Shown here: piece after piece, positions 50,093 through 59,708 of the stretch
Numbering within the stretch: the stretch's first letter is position 1
Layout: each line of letters starts with the position of its first letter
Assembly: GCA_040757355.1 (NCBI GenBank)
Contig: JBFLWY010000001.1
Coordinates: 1 to 64,000 of the forward strand
Direction of reading: 5' to 3'
DNA length: 64,000 nucleotides
Source: DTYU01 sp040757355
GTDB lineage: Bacteria; Bacillota; Desulfotomaculia; Desulfotomaculales; Ammonificaceae
Position numbers and translations under genes: made by a program
Notes under the pieces: generated by a model
Told to the model about the DNA's origin: nothing
Databases searched by the model: none
What the model saw: the letters and a program-made list of their open reading frames with translations, nothing else

Positions 50093-52000
50093 TCAGCTTA
50101 CACGAAAACTCACTTTCGTCAGGTACTGCAACCGGGAGGCAACCGATAGCGTATCCCGGAGTGCATTTAGCTCCCGTCGGCTAAGCCGGCGGGGGTTTAT
50201 GTAGTTGCCCGCTTCACGCCCGCTGCTCAGCCGCTGGAGGTTTTCGCGCAGCCTTAGCATTAGTATGCTGTCGTAAGCCAGGCCGAAGACCTCGGCGTCT
50301 TCTTCACTGAAGACGTTTCGGTTAACCAGTTCCTTCAGGCGGTCAAAAGTTGAAGTGGCCTGTATACCTTCGCGTAACGCGAAAAGGCGGATACAGTCAA
50401 CGAAGTGGATCAACACCGAGCGTTTGATATCGAGTTCGTCCTTGTGGAGCCCCGTCTTCTCTGTAACGACCTGTTTAAAGGGGTTGAGGGGTATCCTGTT
50501 GGCCAGCGCGTCCCGCGCCAGGAAGTGGAGGACCACAGGCTGGTCGGTCAACCACCGAACGATTGATTCCCGCAGCGTTTCCGCGAGGGCGAACCGGCCG
50601 TAAACCGGGCGGAAGTCAAAGAAAATGGTCATCCGCCGGAGCCAGGTGCCGTCCGGCTCTATTATCCACATACGGACGGTCCGCAGCCACTCACTTAAGG
50701 ATTGGCACCAGGCAGGGTTGTCGGCCATTACTTTTCCCTTACATGGTGCAAAGCCCAGGTGAACAAGACCCTGGACAACCTTTCCCCCTAACGCCAGGAA
50801 ATACTCTTTAAAGGAGGCTTCCTGTTCCGGCGGCGGGGTCTCGTAAACGATGGCGTTGTCGAGATCCGTCCGCAGTATCTGCTCACGCCGGCCGCTGCTC
50901 CCCATCGTGAGCCAGCAGTACCCGCAAGGGGCGTGACCCTTCCCCTCCGCGTAAAGTTCGTCCTCCGCCAGCGAGAGGAGGCGCGCCGTAAGCCTGTCGT
51001 AGAGCTCCGAGACCAGGACGCCGGTTTCCGCTGCCGTCGCCTGGCCGGCAACCAGCCCAAAAACCAAGCGGTCGACTTGCTGCACGGCTGCTTCAAGCGC
51101 CTTCAGGTTTTTCGATCGCTCGATGGCGTTCACTGCGCTTAGGGCGTCGACGTTTTGTGTACGGACAAGGTCGGCAAGGGTAACCATTCCGGTCACCATA
51201 CCGCGGTCAACCACAATAACGTGCTTTAACTGCCGCTGCACCATAGCCAACAGTGCTTCCTGAAAGAGCGCCGTAGGCGGGAGGACAATGGGATTAGGCT
51301 CCATGACCTCCCCCGCGCGCAACCGCTGCATACTGATGGGGTCATCTGCGAGCACTTTTCTAACCAGATCCTTTTCCGTAACGATCCCCACCGGGTCCCC
51401 GCCGCGGTCGACCACCACCACGGAACTGACTTGGCGGGTGCTCAAAAGCTGCGCCACCTCTTTTACCATATTTTCTTCGAAACAGGTGATTACCGGTGCG
51501 CTCATTATTTCGTAAAGCCGCTTGCGAAACGGCCGTTCAGGTTCCTGGCCCGCGAGGAGGCACTGCTCCCGGATTACACCGTCCCAGAGGTGCCGCATCC
51601 GTTCAGCAAGCATCTTGCTGAAGTATCCGGCGAAACCAGGGTTGGTGGCCATCAGCTCTTCAAAACAACGCCGGGAAACGAGGAGGCAACGCGTATCTTC
51701 GGCTGCCCGGGTGGAGGCGGGGTAGGTGCCGGTTGAGAAAAAGACCGTCTCGCCGAAAAACTCCGTCGGACGACGCAGGCTTACCACCCTTTCCTCTCCC
51801 GTGTCGGCGGGAAGAATAATTTCCACTATGCCCTCAATTACGATAAAGAGTACTTCCTGCGAAGGTTCACCCTGCCGGAAGACATAGGTCCCCTTCGGGT
51901 ACATCCGAACCGCAAATTCGCGGGCGTGTTTCTGCAAGTCTTTGGTGCTGAGTTCTGAAAACAGGGGTGTTTCTTGTGCCAATGTGATTAACGCTTCCAC
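50093..52000 (-). CDS. cNMP-binding, CBS-pair and DUF294 nucleotidyltransferase protein
   Basis: A 635-residue signalling protein. An N-terminal cyclic-nucleotide-binding domain (residues about 10-130; GTYVFRQGEPSQEVLFIVIEGIVE) is followed by two CBS domains (about 165-285). A DUF294 nucleotidyltransferase centre (LTMGSSGRREQILRTDLDNAIVYE, GlnE/GlnD-like) and a helical DUF294 C-terminal domain complete it. It may sense a nucleotide and modify a target, perhaps the adjacent transporter or synthetase. The start is GTG 52000 after GGGGGAAC. It lies 100 bases after the symporter gene. Confidence 0.88.
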   Translation of the reverse strand: MEALITLAQETPLFSELSTKDLQKHAREFAVRMYPKGTYVFRQGEPSQEVLFIVIEGIVEIILPADTGEERVVSLRRPTEFFGETVFFSTGTYPASTRAAEDTRCLLVSRRCFEELMATNPGFAGYFSKMLAERMRHLWDGVIREQCLLAGQEPERPFRKRLYEIMSAPVITCFEENMVKEVAQLLSTRQVSSVVVVDRGGDPVGIVTEKDLVRKVLADDPISMQRLRAGEVMEPNPIVLPPTALFQEALLAMVQRQLKHVIVVDRGMVTGMVTLADLVRTQNVDALSAVNAIERSKNLKALEAAVQQVDRLVFGLVAGQATAAETGVLVSELYDRLTARLLSLAEDELYAEGKGHAPCGYCWLTMGSSGRREQILRTDLDNAIVYETPPPEQEASFKEYFLALGGKVVQGLVHLGFAPCKGKVMADNPAWCQSLSEWLRTVRMWIIEPDGTWLRRMTIFFDFRPVYGRFALAETLRESIVRWLTDQPVVLHFLARDALANRIPLNPFKQVVTEKTGLHKDELDIKRSVLIHFVDCIRLFALREGIQATSTFDRLKELVNRNVFSEEDAEVFGLAYDSILMLRLRENLQRLSSGREAGNYINPRRLSRRELNALRDTLSVASRLQYLTKVSFRVS

Positions 52001-52104
52001 GGGTAGTTCCCCCCCGAACGGCGGCCTGTGGGTTAGAAAGCGCCGGGCCCACGAAAAAAGGGCCCGGCTTTGGCAGTCAAACCCTGAAGAACGAGGTCAC
52101 CGAT

Positions 52105-53643
52105 TTATTCCGCTCCCACGGCCAGGTAAGTCCTTGTCCGCTGGTCTGAAAACTTCTGCTCCGCCTCTTTTTCTGCGGACAGCAGCGAAACCACAAAGGC
52201 GGTCACAAAACTCGCGGTCATTGATACGATGGCCGGGTTCTTAAGCGGGAAAATGGCCGTCTGGTTTTTGAACACGTCAACCCAGACCGTAGGGCTTAAG
52301 ACAATCAAAACCGTGGCAAGCACAGCCCCGACAATGATTGAAGCGGTAGCGCCTACGGTAGTGAGCTTCTTCCAGGTAATCGACAGCAGCAGGGCAGGGA
52401 AGTTCGCACTGCAGGCGACGGCGAAGGCAAGCCCTACCATAAAGGCGACGTTTTGCCCTTTGAATACGATGCCGAGTATGATGGCGAGAAGTCCGACGAA
52501 AATGGTAGCGACCTTTGCCACCTTAACCTGTTCCCACTCGGTGGCCTGACCGCGCTTAACCACGTTGACATAGATGTCGTGCGAGAGTGCGGAGGCCCCG
52601 GCGAGGGTCAAGCCTGCGACGACCGCCAGGATGGTGGCGAAGGCCACCGCGGCGATGAACCCGAGGAACGGCGTGCCGCCGAGATACTCGGAAAGCAAGA
52701 GCGCCGCCATGTTACCGCCCTTGTCAACGCTTGTTATTACCTCACGGCCGACCAGAACCGAGGCGCCGAAACCGACAAGCGGGATTATGCAATAGAAGTA
52801 CCCGATAAACCCGGTGGCCCAGCCCACCGACTTGCGCGCTTCCTTTGCGTCGGGTACGGTATAGAACCGCATTAAAATGTGCGGAAGCCCTAAAAGTCCG
52901 AACATCAGGGCGAGACCCAGCGAGACGGCGTCAAGCGGGTCGGTGATCAGTTTACCGGGCTCGAGCGAGGCCTGGCTGTATGCCGCAGCAACGGCACTGT
53001 AAAGTTGACCGGGGCTGAAGTTAAACTGCGCCATGGTCAAGACCATCAGTATCGTAACGCCGCCGAGCAATAAGCAAGCTTTGATTATCTGCACCCAGGT
53101 GGTGGCGATCATACCCCCGAAAAGTACATATATCAGCATTACCACGCCGACAATAACAATTGCCGTTTCATATGAAATGCCGAACATAAGTTTAATAAGG
53201 TTGCCGGCACCGACCATTTGCGCGATTGTATAGAGCAGAACGGTAAGGATGCTGCCTATCGCCGCAGCGATCCGGATCGGCCGCTGGCGGAGGCGGTAAG
53301 CAACGACATCGGCGAAGGTAAATTTCCCAAGGTTCCGCAACGGTTCCGCGATCAGGAAAAGCAAGACCGGCCACCCGACAAGCCAACCCGTGGCGTAGAT
53401 CATCCCGTCAAACCCGCTTAAGGACACCAGACCCGCAATGCCAAGGAATGAAGCCGCACTCATGTAGTCGCCACCGAGCGCAAGTCCGTTCTGGAAAGCC
53501 GTGACGCTGCGCGCTGCGGCATAATACTCGGTGGTGGTCTTTGTCCTTTTAGCGGCCCAGTAGGTTATTAAAAGAGAAACAGCGACGAAGGTAAGAAAAA
53601 AGGTTATCCCCAAAACAGTGGGTTCACCCAAGGAACTGTTCAT
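52105..53643 (-). CDS. actP: Acetate/cation symporter (sodium:solute symporter family)
   Basis: A 512-residue membrane protein with about 13 helices of the SSS family, ActP subgroup. It has TTEYYAAARSVTAFQNGLALGGDYMSAASFLGIAGL and YTVPDAKEARKSVGWAT. It imports acetate or related short acids with Na+ or H+. The gene order DUF485-symporter behind acetyl-CoA synthetase is the standard acetate uptake module. The ATG is at 53643. Confidence 0.92.
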   Translation of the reverse strand: MNSSLGEPTVLGITFFLTFVAVSLLITYWAAKRTKTTTEYYAAARSVTAFQNGLALGGDYMSAASFLGIAGLVSLSGFDGMIYATGWLVGWPVLLFLIAEPLRNLGKFTFADVVAYRLRQRPIRIAAAIGSILTVLLYTIAQMVGAGNLIKLMFGISYETAIVIVGVVMLIYVLFGGMIATTWVQIIKACLLLGGVTILMVLTMAQFNFSPGQLYSAVAAAYSQASLEPGKLITDPLDAVSLGLALMFGLLGLPHILMRFYTVPDAKEARKSVGWATGFIGYFYCIIPLVGFGASVLVGREVITSVDKGGNMAALLLSEYLGGTPFLGFIAAVAFATILAVVAGLTLAGASALSHDIYVNVVKRGQATEWEQVKVAKVATIFVGLLAIILGIVFKGQNVAFMVGLAFAVACSANFPALLLSITWKKLTTVGATASIIVGAVLATVLIVLSPTVWVDVFKNQTAIFPLKNPAIVSMTASFVTAFVVSLLSAEKEAEQKFSDQRTRTYLAVGAE

Positions 53644-53661
53644 CAGTGCGTCCTCCCCTTT

Positions 53662-53967
53662 CTATCTCTCGTGGAGCGTTCTTATCAGCGATGCAACCTT
53701 TTTGTCGTATTGGGTATTAGCCCACGCGATGTACACGAGGGTCAATATAAAAGAGATAATAATTACCAGGACGGCCAGCGGAATGCCGAGAGTGGTGGTC
53801 TCGCCGATCTTTGTGGCAAGGGTTTCCCTGGAGAGACCGACCAGCAGAATGAACCCGTAGTAGGTGACAAATACAAGAAGCGTCAGTATACCAGCTACAA
53901 CCCACCTCATGGTCACGAGCTGTTTGAATTCTAGCGATTCCTCAACAGGCTCTTTGGCGTTACCCAT
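53662..53967 (-). CDS. DUF485 membrane protein (symporter partner)
   Basis: A 101-residue protein with two membrane helices (MRWVVAGILTLLVFVTYYGFILLVG and LGIPLAVLVIIISFILTLVYIAWANTQYD), the DUF485/YjcH type. It is almost always encoded just before acetate symporters and is probably a subunit or regulator of them. The start is ATG 53967 after GGGGAGGGG. The 54021 start of the longer frame has no site. Confidence 0.9.
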   Translation of the reverse strand: MGNAKEPVEESLEFKQLVTMRWVVAGILTLLVFVTYYGFILLVGLSRETLATKIGETTTLGIPLAVLVIIISFILTLVYIAWANTQYDKKVASLIRTLHER

Positions 53968-54054
53968 AACATCCCCTCCCCAATTCACATTTTTGGTATT
54001 GGCCCGGACTACCGTATGCAAACCGGGCCGGATTGAATGTCTGAATTAAAGGTC

Positions 54055-56043
54055 TTACGCTTCACGCGACTCGTACTTCTGTTTTAATTCCGTTATTACT
54101 GCAGGATCAGCCAGCGTTGTAGTATCCCCGAGGACCCTTCCTTCCGCGATGTCCCGCAACAGGCGCCGCATTATTTTGCCGCTGCGTGTTTTCGGCAACT
54201 CCGCGGTGAGGAACACATCATCCGGCCGCGCGATCGCGCCGATTTTTTTACTGACGTGTGCCTTGAGCTCGTTTTCGATCTCCTTGAAGCTCCTCTTGGC
54301 CGATTTGAGTTCCTGGAAGGCCCGCGCCTTTAAGGTTACGAATGCCGCTACGGCCTGGCCTTTTATCTCGTGGTCTTTGCCGATAACTGCGGCCTCCGCC
54401 ACTGTCGGATGGTCGACCAGGGCGCTCTCCACCTCCATGGTGCTGAGGCGGTGTCCGGCGACGTTGATCACATCGTCTACACGTCCGAGCATCCAGTAGT
54501 AGTTGTGGTAGTCGCGCTTTGCGCCGTCGCCCGCGAAGTAGAAGCCTTTGTCCTTGAACTTGGCCCAGTAGGTATCAATGTACCGCTGATCGTCGCCGTA
54601 AATGGTCCGCAGCATCGCCGGCCAGGGCTCTTTTAGCACCAGGAGCCCCCCATGGCCGAGGAGCACCGGGTTGCCCTTCTGGTCCACTATGTCTGCCTCA
54701 ATGCCCGGCAGCGGTACGGTTGCGGAACCCGGTTTCAAGGGTGTGATCCCGGGCAGCGGGCTGATCATGATCATCCCGGTTTCCGTCTGCCACCAGGTAT
54801 CAACTATGGGGCAGCGCTTGCCGCCTATGTTTTCGTAATACCACATCCAGGCTTCGGGATTGATCGGCTCGCCAACCGTTCCGAGCAGCCTTAGGGTCGA
54901 GAGGTCGTGCTTGGCCGGCCAGGCGCGCCCCCACTTCATGAATGCCCGGATGGCCGTGGGCGCGGTATAAAAAACGGTCACCCCGTAGTTTTTAATTATT
55001 TGCCAGAACCGGTCCTGTTCCGGCCAGTCGGGCGCGCCCTCATACATAAGGGTGGTCGCCCCGTTGGCCAGGGGGCCGTACAATACGTAACTGTGGCCGG
55101 TTATCCAGCCGATGTCGGCGGTACACCAGTAAACGTCGCTGTCCTTGATGTCGAAAACCATGTGGTGGGTGGTGGAGACGCCGACCAAGTAGCCGCCCGT
55201 CGTATGCACGACTCCTTTGGGCTTGCCCGTTGTGCCGCTGGTGTACAGGATAAAAAGCATGTGCTCACTGTCGAGTTCGGCGGCAGGACAACCGATTTCC
55301 GCGGCGGCCATGGCTTCGTGGTACCAGATATCGCGTTCCGGGTGCATTGTGATCTCCCGGTTGGTACGCTGGACGACGATAACCTTTTCAATGCTCGGTG
55401 TTTCTTTTAAGGCTTCGTCCGCATTCCTTTTCAACGGGATGTTCCTCCCGCGCCGCCAGCCGCCGTCCGCGGTAACCAGTACTTTTGCCCCCGCGTCGTT
55501 TATCCGGTCGCGCAAGGCTTCCGCGCTGAAACCGCCGAACACCACGCTGTGCGGAGCGCCGATCCGGGCGCAGGCCAGCATGGCAACGGCCAGCTCGGGA
55601 ATCATCGGCAGGTATATGGCTACGCGGTCGCCGGTTCTAACACCGAGTCCTTTCAACACGTTGGCGAATTTCGTTACCTCGCGGTATAGGTCCCAGTAAG
55701 TAAGCGTACGGGCGTCGCCGGGTTCACCTTCAAAGATGATGGCTGCTTTGTTCCGTCGCCAGGTTTTTAAGTGCCGGTCGACACAGTTGTAACAGGCGTT
55801 CAGTCTTCCGTTGACGAACCATTTGGCAAAAGGAAAGTCCCATTCCAAGACCTTATCCCATTTTTGGAACCAGTCCAGCCGTTCCGCCTGCATTGCCCAG
55901 TACAACTTGGAATTTGCACGGGCTTCCGCATAGATCTCCTTTCCCTTCACATTTGCCTGCTTGGCGAATTCCTCCGGAGGGTAGAATATTCTCTCTTCCT
56001 CAAGCAGGGTGTCGATAGTTGGTGATTCTTTCGCCACGCTCAT
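54055..56043 (-). CDS. acs: Acetyl-CoA synthetase (AMP-forming)
   Basis: A 662-residue adenylate-forming enzyme converting acetate, ATP and CoA to acetyl-CoA. Visible motifs are the P-loop YTSGTTGKPKGVVHT, DTWWQTETG, YFAGDGAKRD and VAGHRLSTMEVES. The C-terminal acetylatable lysine is in TRSGKIMRRLLR. The ATG at 56043 lies right against GGAGG, so GTG 56037 is also a plausible start. With the symporter it forms an acetate-scavenging unit. Confidence 0.95.
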   Translation of the reverse strand: MSVAKESPTIDTLLEEERIFYPPEEFAKQANVKGKEIYAEARANSKLYWAMQAERLDWFQKWDKVLEWDFPFAKWFVNGRLNACYNCVDRHLKTWRRNKAAIIFEGEPGDARTLTYWDLYREVTKFANVLKGLGVRTGDRVAIYLPMIPELAVAMLACARIGAPHSVVFGGFSAEALRDRINDAGAKVLVTADGGWRRGRNIPLKRNADEALKETPSIEKVIVVQRTNREITMHPERDIWYHEAMAAAEIGCPAAELDSEHMLFILYTSGTTGKPKGVVHTTGGYLVGVSTTHHMVFDIKDSDVYWCTADIGWITGHSYVLYGPLANGATTLMYEGAPDWPEQDRFWQIIKNYGVTVFYTAPTAIRAFMKWGRAWPAKHDLSTLRLLGTVGEPINPEAWMWYYENIGGKRCPIVDTWWQTETGMIMISPLPGITPLKPGSATVPLPGIEADIVDQKGNPVLLGHGGLLVLKEPWPAMLRTIYGDDQRYIDTYWAKFKDKGFYFAGDGAKRDYHNYYWMLGRVDDVINVAGHRLSTMEVESALVDHPTVAEAAVIGKDHEIKGQAVAAFVTLKARAFQELKSAKRSFKEIENELKAHVSKKIGAIARPDDVFLTAELPKTRSGKIMRRLLRDIAEGRVLGDTTTLADPAVITELKQKYESREA

Positions 56044-56598
56044 CCTCCCCTCAAACCTTGTACCTTAAATTTGTACCGTAATGTGGAACCATGTGCCATT
56101 AATATAAAACCGGAGAGGGTGAAGGAAAAGTAAATCGCCATCAATTGCAACGGTACCACAGCGAAAGGTAGAAAAACTAATCCAACCGGAATTACGAACT
56201 GTAGTTTCACGATACGAAACAATATAGCGGGGGGTTGGAAAACCGTCCTGTTTACAAGCGCGACTAAGAAGAGTCATTTACAGATGAGTGGCCCATGTCC
56301 GGCATGCAGCGAGCGGTCGGTGAACAGGGCTTAACCGTAATGCCTTGCCGACTTAACTTGCCGACGCCATACCGGCTTGGTTCAGAACAAACCACGGATT
56401 TTAGAGGTCAGAGGCAGGAGGTCAGAAGTCGGATATTCAAGGTAGGAATTCGAAAGGCGAATTCCTATAAGTAATCTTGCCTCAGACTTCCTGCCTCTAA
56501 CTTCTGTTACCGCCGTGTCCGCGTTAGCCGGCACTCCCCAGCACTCAGAGTAGGAATTGAGCTTCGCAGGATAAATGGCGCATGTGAAAAACTAATGT
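56044..56598. other. Spacer between the two acyl-CoA synthetase genes
   Basis: 555 bases with no gene. Two short minus-strand frames (56040-56277) look meaningless. From 56400 to 56507 there is a long imperfect hairpin described separately. CCCAGCACTCAGAG near 56537 belongs to the AGCACTCA word family. The acs promoter should lie near 56060-56250 but is not clear. Confidence 0.45.
56400..56507. repeat. Long imperfect hairpin (MITE-like word array)
   Basis: TAGGAATTCG (56443-56452) and CGAATTCCTA (56458-56467) are perfect complements around a five-base loop. Outside them GAGGCAGGAGGTCAGAAGTC (56411-56430) is complemented imperfectly by GACTTCCTGCCTCTAA (56485-56500). The whole is a roughly 100-base fold-back of GGTCAGAAG-type words. 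Confidence 0.6.
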
Positions 56599-58281
56599 CT
56601 ATTCCACCTGTTCACTTTCCGGCAACCCGACCTCCCATGCCTTGAGTGTTCGCCTTAAGAGCTTTCCGGTTCTGGTGCGCGGGAGATACGCACAGACCTC
56701 AAACTCCTGGGGGACCATGTGTTCCGCAAGGTTGTTTTTTACGAAACGCTGCAACTCAGCCCGCAGCGTAGGCGACCATTGATGTTCCGGTCTGAGGACG
56801 AGAAAGGCTTTAATGGTTTCGCCGCGCAGGAGATCCGGCTTTCCGATAACGCCTGCCTCGAAAACCGCGGGGTGCTGCATGAGTATGCTCTCCACCTCAG
56901 CAGGACCTACCCGGCGCTCGCCTACCTTGATCATATCGTCTATACGTCCCTGGTACCAATAATAGCCGTCCTTGTCACGGTAAACCAAATCCCCGCTCAG
57001 GTACCACGGCGTGGTGCGGAAGTACTCGTCGTATCTTTCCCGGTCAAGCCAGATGCCCCGCATCATCGCCGGCCAGGGAGCGCGGATAGCCAATTGACCC
57101 ATCTGCATCGGTCCGAGTTCCCGGCCGCCGGTGTCGACAACCGCCACTTTTATGCCCGGAACCGGTTTTCCCATTGACCCTGGTTTTACCGGCAGACAGC
57201 GGAAGTTTGCGATGATGTGACCCCCGGTCTCAGTCATGAACCAGGTATCATAGACATCCAGGCCGAAAACTGCGCGGGTCCAGCGAATAGTGGCCGGGTT
57301 TAAAGCTTCGCCCACGCTCGCGATGTGCCGGAGGCTGCTTAACATAAACTGCTGTATCACGTCGCTGCCGCTGATCATTAACAGGCGGAGTGCGCTTGGA
57401 GTAGTGTACCAGACGGTAACCCCGTAGCGCTCAATGAAGTAATACCAGCGCTGGGGGCTGAAGAGGCCGCCGTAAACCACGGTCGTAATGCCGTTAAGCC
57501 AGGGTGCGAGGATCCCGTAGGCAACCCCCGTTACCCAACCCAGATCGGCGGTACACCAGTATGTGTCGTTCGGCTTTAGGTCAAGAACCCAGAGCCCGGT
57601 ATAGTAATACTGGATTAACCCGCCGTGAGAAAGGACGACACCTTTGGGCTTGCCGGTGGAACCTGAAGTGTACAACAGCACGAAAGGCGCATCCCTTTCT
57701 ACCAGAACCGGTTCAAAGGTGCCGGAAGCCTCTTCGACGGCTTCGTACCAGCTTATTTCGGTACCATCAGTATGCGCTTCCGTGACGCCGAGCACGAAAA
57801 TCTGTTTCAGTCTCGGCAACCGTGAACGGTCAACGCGCTGCTTCAAAGCGGCTGTCGTTACGAGCGCTACCGCGTCGGAATCCTGTAAGATTTCAGTGAA
57901 CGGCCCCGCCATGTACCCTTCAAAAACAGGCACTACCACAGCGCCGGCTTTTACTATACCGAGAAAACTGATATAAAACTCCGGCGCGGAGGGACCGAAG
58001 ATGACCACTCTGTCTCCGGGTTTGATACCGCGGTTCTTGAGGGCTTGTGCGAATTTATCTGTAAGTATCTTAAGCTCCCCGAAAGTGTATTTTTCCTCGC
58101 GAAGCCCGTCCCAGAAGAGCAGCGCCGCTTTGTCACGCAACCCCTTCTCGCATTGGAGGTCAACTGCTGCCTGGGCTATATTGAAGCAGGCGCCTGGTGC
58201 CAGTCCCAGCGCCGCTTCCGCCTCCTCCCAGCCGAAACTCCTGTAAGTGTCTTCATAGTTGGTAAGATTCGGGTGTCCCAT
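56599..58281 (-). CDS. Acetyl-/acyl-CoA synthetase paralogue (AMP-forming)
   Basis: A 560-residue adenylate-forming enzyme with P-loop LLYTSGSTGKPKGVVLSHGG, DTWFMTETGG, YLSGDLVYRDKDGYYWYQGRIDDMIKVGERRVGPAEVES and the C-terminal lysine in TRTGKLLRRTLK. It is shorter and diverged from the acs at 54 kb, so it may use another short acid such as propionate. The start chosen is ATG 58281, which overlaps the stop of the IclR gene (TGATG). A longer frame to 58383 reads inside that gene. It is coupled to the regulator. Confidence 0.87.
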   Translation of the reverse strand: MGHPNLTNYEDTYRSFGWEEAEAALGLAPGACFNIAQAAVDLQCEKGLRDKAALLFWDGLREEKYTFGELKILTDKFAQALKNRGIKPGDRVVIFGPSAPEFYISFLGIVKAGAVVVPVFEGYMAGPFTEILQDSDAVALVTTAALKQRVDRSRLPRLKQIFVLGVTEAHTDGTEISWYEAVEEASGTFEPVLVERDAPFVLLYTSGSTGKPKGVVLSHGGLIQYYYTGLWVLDLKPNDTYWCTADLGWVTGVAYGILAPWLNGITTVVYGGLFSPQRWYYFIERYGVTVWYTTPSALRLLMISGSDVIQQFMLSSLRHIASVGEALNPATIRWTRAVFGLDVYDTWFMTETGGHIIANFRCLPVKPGSMGKPVPGIKVAVVDTGGRELGPMQMGQLAIRAPWPAMMRGIWLDRERYDEYFRTTPWYLSGDLVYRDKDGYYWYQGRIDDMIKVGERRVGPAEVESILMQHPAVFEAGVIGKPDLLRGETIKAFLVLRPEHQWSPTLRAELQRFVKNNLAEHMVPQEFEVCAYLPRTRTGKLLRRTLKAWEVGLPESEQVE

Positions 58282-59117
58282 CATAACCTCCCGCCTTTTC
58301 CAGACTCGGGCTTCTGCTCCGTCTGGGGTAGCCCTGTTGCGTTTCCTTTTCGGTACCCCAGGCGCAGCGAAACGGAATGACATGATTCGCGCAGGATGTT
58401 AATAAGTCTGTTGATGCGCTCAAGAGTAAGGCGACTGGCCGGTCCCGCAATTCCCATTGCTGCTATTACTTTGCCCTTTAAGTCAAGGATCGGTGCCGCC
58501 ACGCCGCGTAAACTGTCAGCGAACTCCTCGGCGCTGACAGCATATCCCTGTGTCCTGACACGCTCGATATGGAGACAGAGCTGCTCCGGGTTGACTATGG
58601 TATTGATGGTGAATTGCCGCAGGGTCTGAGTTCTGAGGTACTCATGTAAATGGTTTTCCGGGAGGTAACCGAGCAGCACCTTCCCCTCCGCCGTACAGTG
58701 AGCCGGCAATCTCAGTCCGAGGTTCACGGTAATGGTTTCATTCGACTGGCATCGTTCGAGGTATAGCACCTCATTTCCTTCCAGCACACCAAGCTGCGTC
58801 ATCTCGCCGGTTATTTCCGCCAACTCCTTCATATAAGGCAAAACCTCCCGGCGAAAGTCAAGCTGGTAAAGGAAGTTGAGCCCAAGCGATACAAACCTCA
58901 TCCCGAGCCGGTAACATTCGGTTGCCTCGTCCTGTTCGACAAAGCCGTATTTTGCCAAGGTCGTGAGAAGCCGGTGCACTGTACTTTTATGCAGACCGAG
59001 CTCCCTTCCCAACCGTGTAACACCCGCCCCTTCAGGGTTGGCACCGAGGGCTTCCAGAATCGAAAGTGCCCGTTCCACGGAATGCACGGCGTTAAACCCA
59101 TCTTCTTTTTTTGACAC
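58281..59117 (-). CDS. IclR-family transcriptional regulator
   Basis: A 278-residue regulator. The N-terminal winged helix (VERALSILEALGANPEGAGVTRLGRELGLHKSTVHRLLTTL) is followed by the IclR effector domain (residues about 90-255; LPAHCTAEGKVLLGYL, YAVSAEEFADSLRGVAAPI). It ends in overlap with the acyl-CoA synthetase gene, so it probably controls that gene and itself in response to a small organic acid. The start is GTG 59117 after AGGAGTGG. Confidence 0.9.
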   Translation of the reverse strand: MSKKEDGFNAVHSVERALSILEALGANPEGAGVTRLGRELGLHKSTVHRLLTTLAKYGFVEQDEATECYRLGMRFVSLGLNFLYQLDFRREVLPYMKELAEITGEMTQLGVLEGNEVLYLERCQSNETITVNLGLRLPAHCTAEGKVLLGYLPENHLHEYLRTQTLRQFTINTIVNPEQLCLHIERVRTQGYAVSAEEFADSLRGVAAPILDLKGKVIAAMGIAGPASRLTLERINRLINILRESCHSVSLRLGYRKGNATGLPQTEQKPESGKGGRL

Positions 59118-59430
59118 CGGGAGGCCACTCCTGCTCGTTTTTTAAAAATTCAATTGCAGGTCTTTTATAAGACATTAAAATGATAGACCCAACGAAAAAG
59201 TTATGCAATACCAAAAATGGAATTAAAACAACATTTCATAAATCAATAAGGGTTTATATATGGAGCTACCTGATTTCGGCAAGGTGATGTACCAAAGACG
59301 GCATCTCCCGGGTTGGGCCAGCTTCTTGCAATTGTTAAGCCGGGCGAACAGGTGAAAACCGTTATGGAAGCGGCTGATGCCCACCAGGCGGACGTAGTAT
59401 TCTTCTTTCTTTGGAGGGAGTCGTTCACTA

Positions 59431-59616
59431 CCAGCACTCAATGGAGTTCTTGCCCTTTGAAGGACAGACCTTCATTGAGCTTAAATGCCCAGCACTCAAT
59501 AGGACTTTTTGAGCTTTGGAGGAGAGACCTTCTTTAGTCTAATGAAGTGATAGCTTTCAAACTTCAAGGTTATATTGAGTGCTGGGTTAAGCTTCAAGGA
59601 TTACATTGAGTGCTGG
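59431..59616. repeat. AGCACTCAAT word array, two direct and two inverted copies
   Basis: CCAGCACTCAAT starts at 59431 and 59489. Each is followed by a similar stretch ending GA(C/G)AGACCTTC, giving a 58-base period. ATTGAGTGCTGG occurs at 59573 and 59605, each preceded by CTTCAAGG, a roughly 30-base period. The two halves face each other, so the array can fold back on itself. Confidence 0.7.
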
Positions 59617-59622
59617 TTACCA

Positions 59623-59708
59623 CCTGCCTGCGCCGCGCTTGCCTGCGCGCCTGCCTGTGCGTGCCTGCACGCAGACAGGCTGCGCGCAAGCAGGGCGCGG
59701 CAGGCAGG
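59623..59708. repeat. Long GC-rich hairpin made of CCTGCCTGC words
   Basis: An 86-base fold-back. TGCGTG (59658-59663) pairs with CACGCA (59668-59673) over CCTG. The arms extend through GCCTG/CAGGC, GCGCGC/GCGCGC, GCTT/AAGC and the outer CCTGCCTGC/GCAGGCAGG, with small bulges. No T run follows, so it is not an ordinary terminator. Confidence 0.75.

Noticed and set aside
59431..59616. CRISPR array
   Set aside because: Repeats are few, irregular in spacing and in both orientations, with no cas genes; it is a word array, not a CRISPR.
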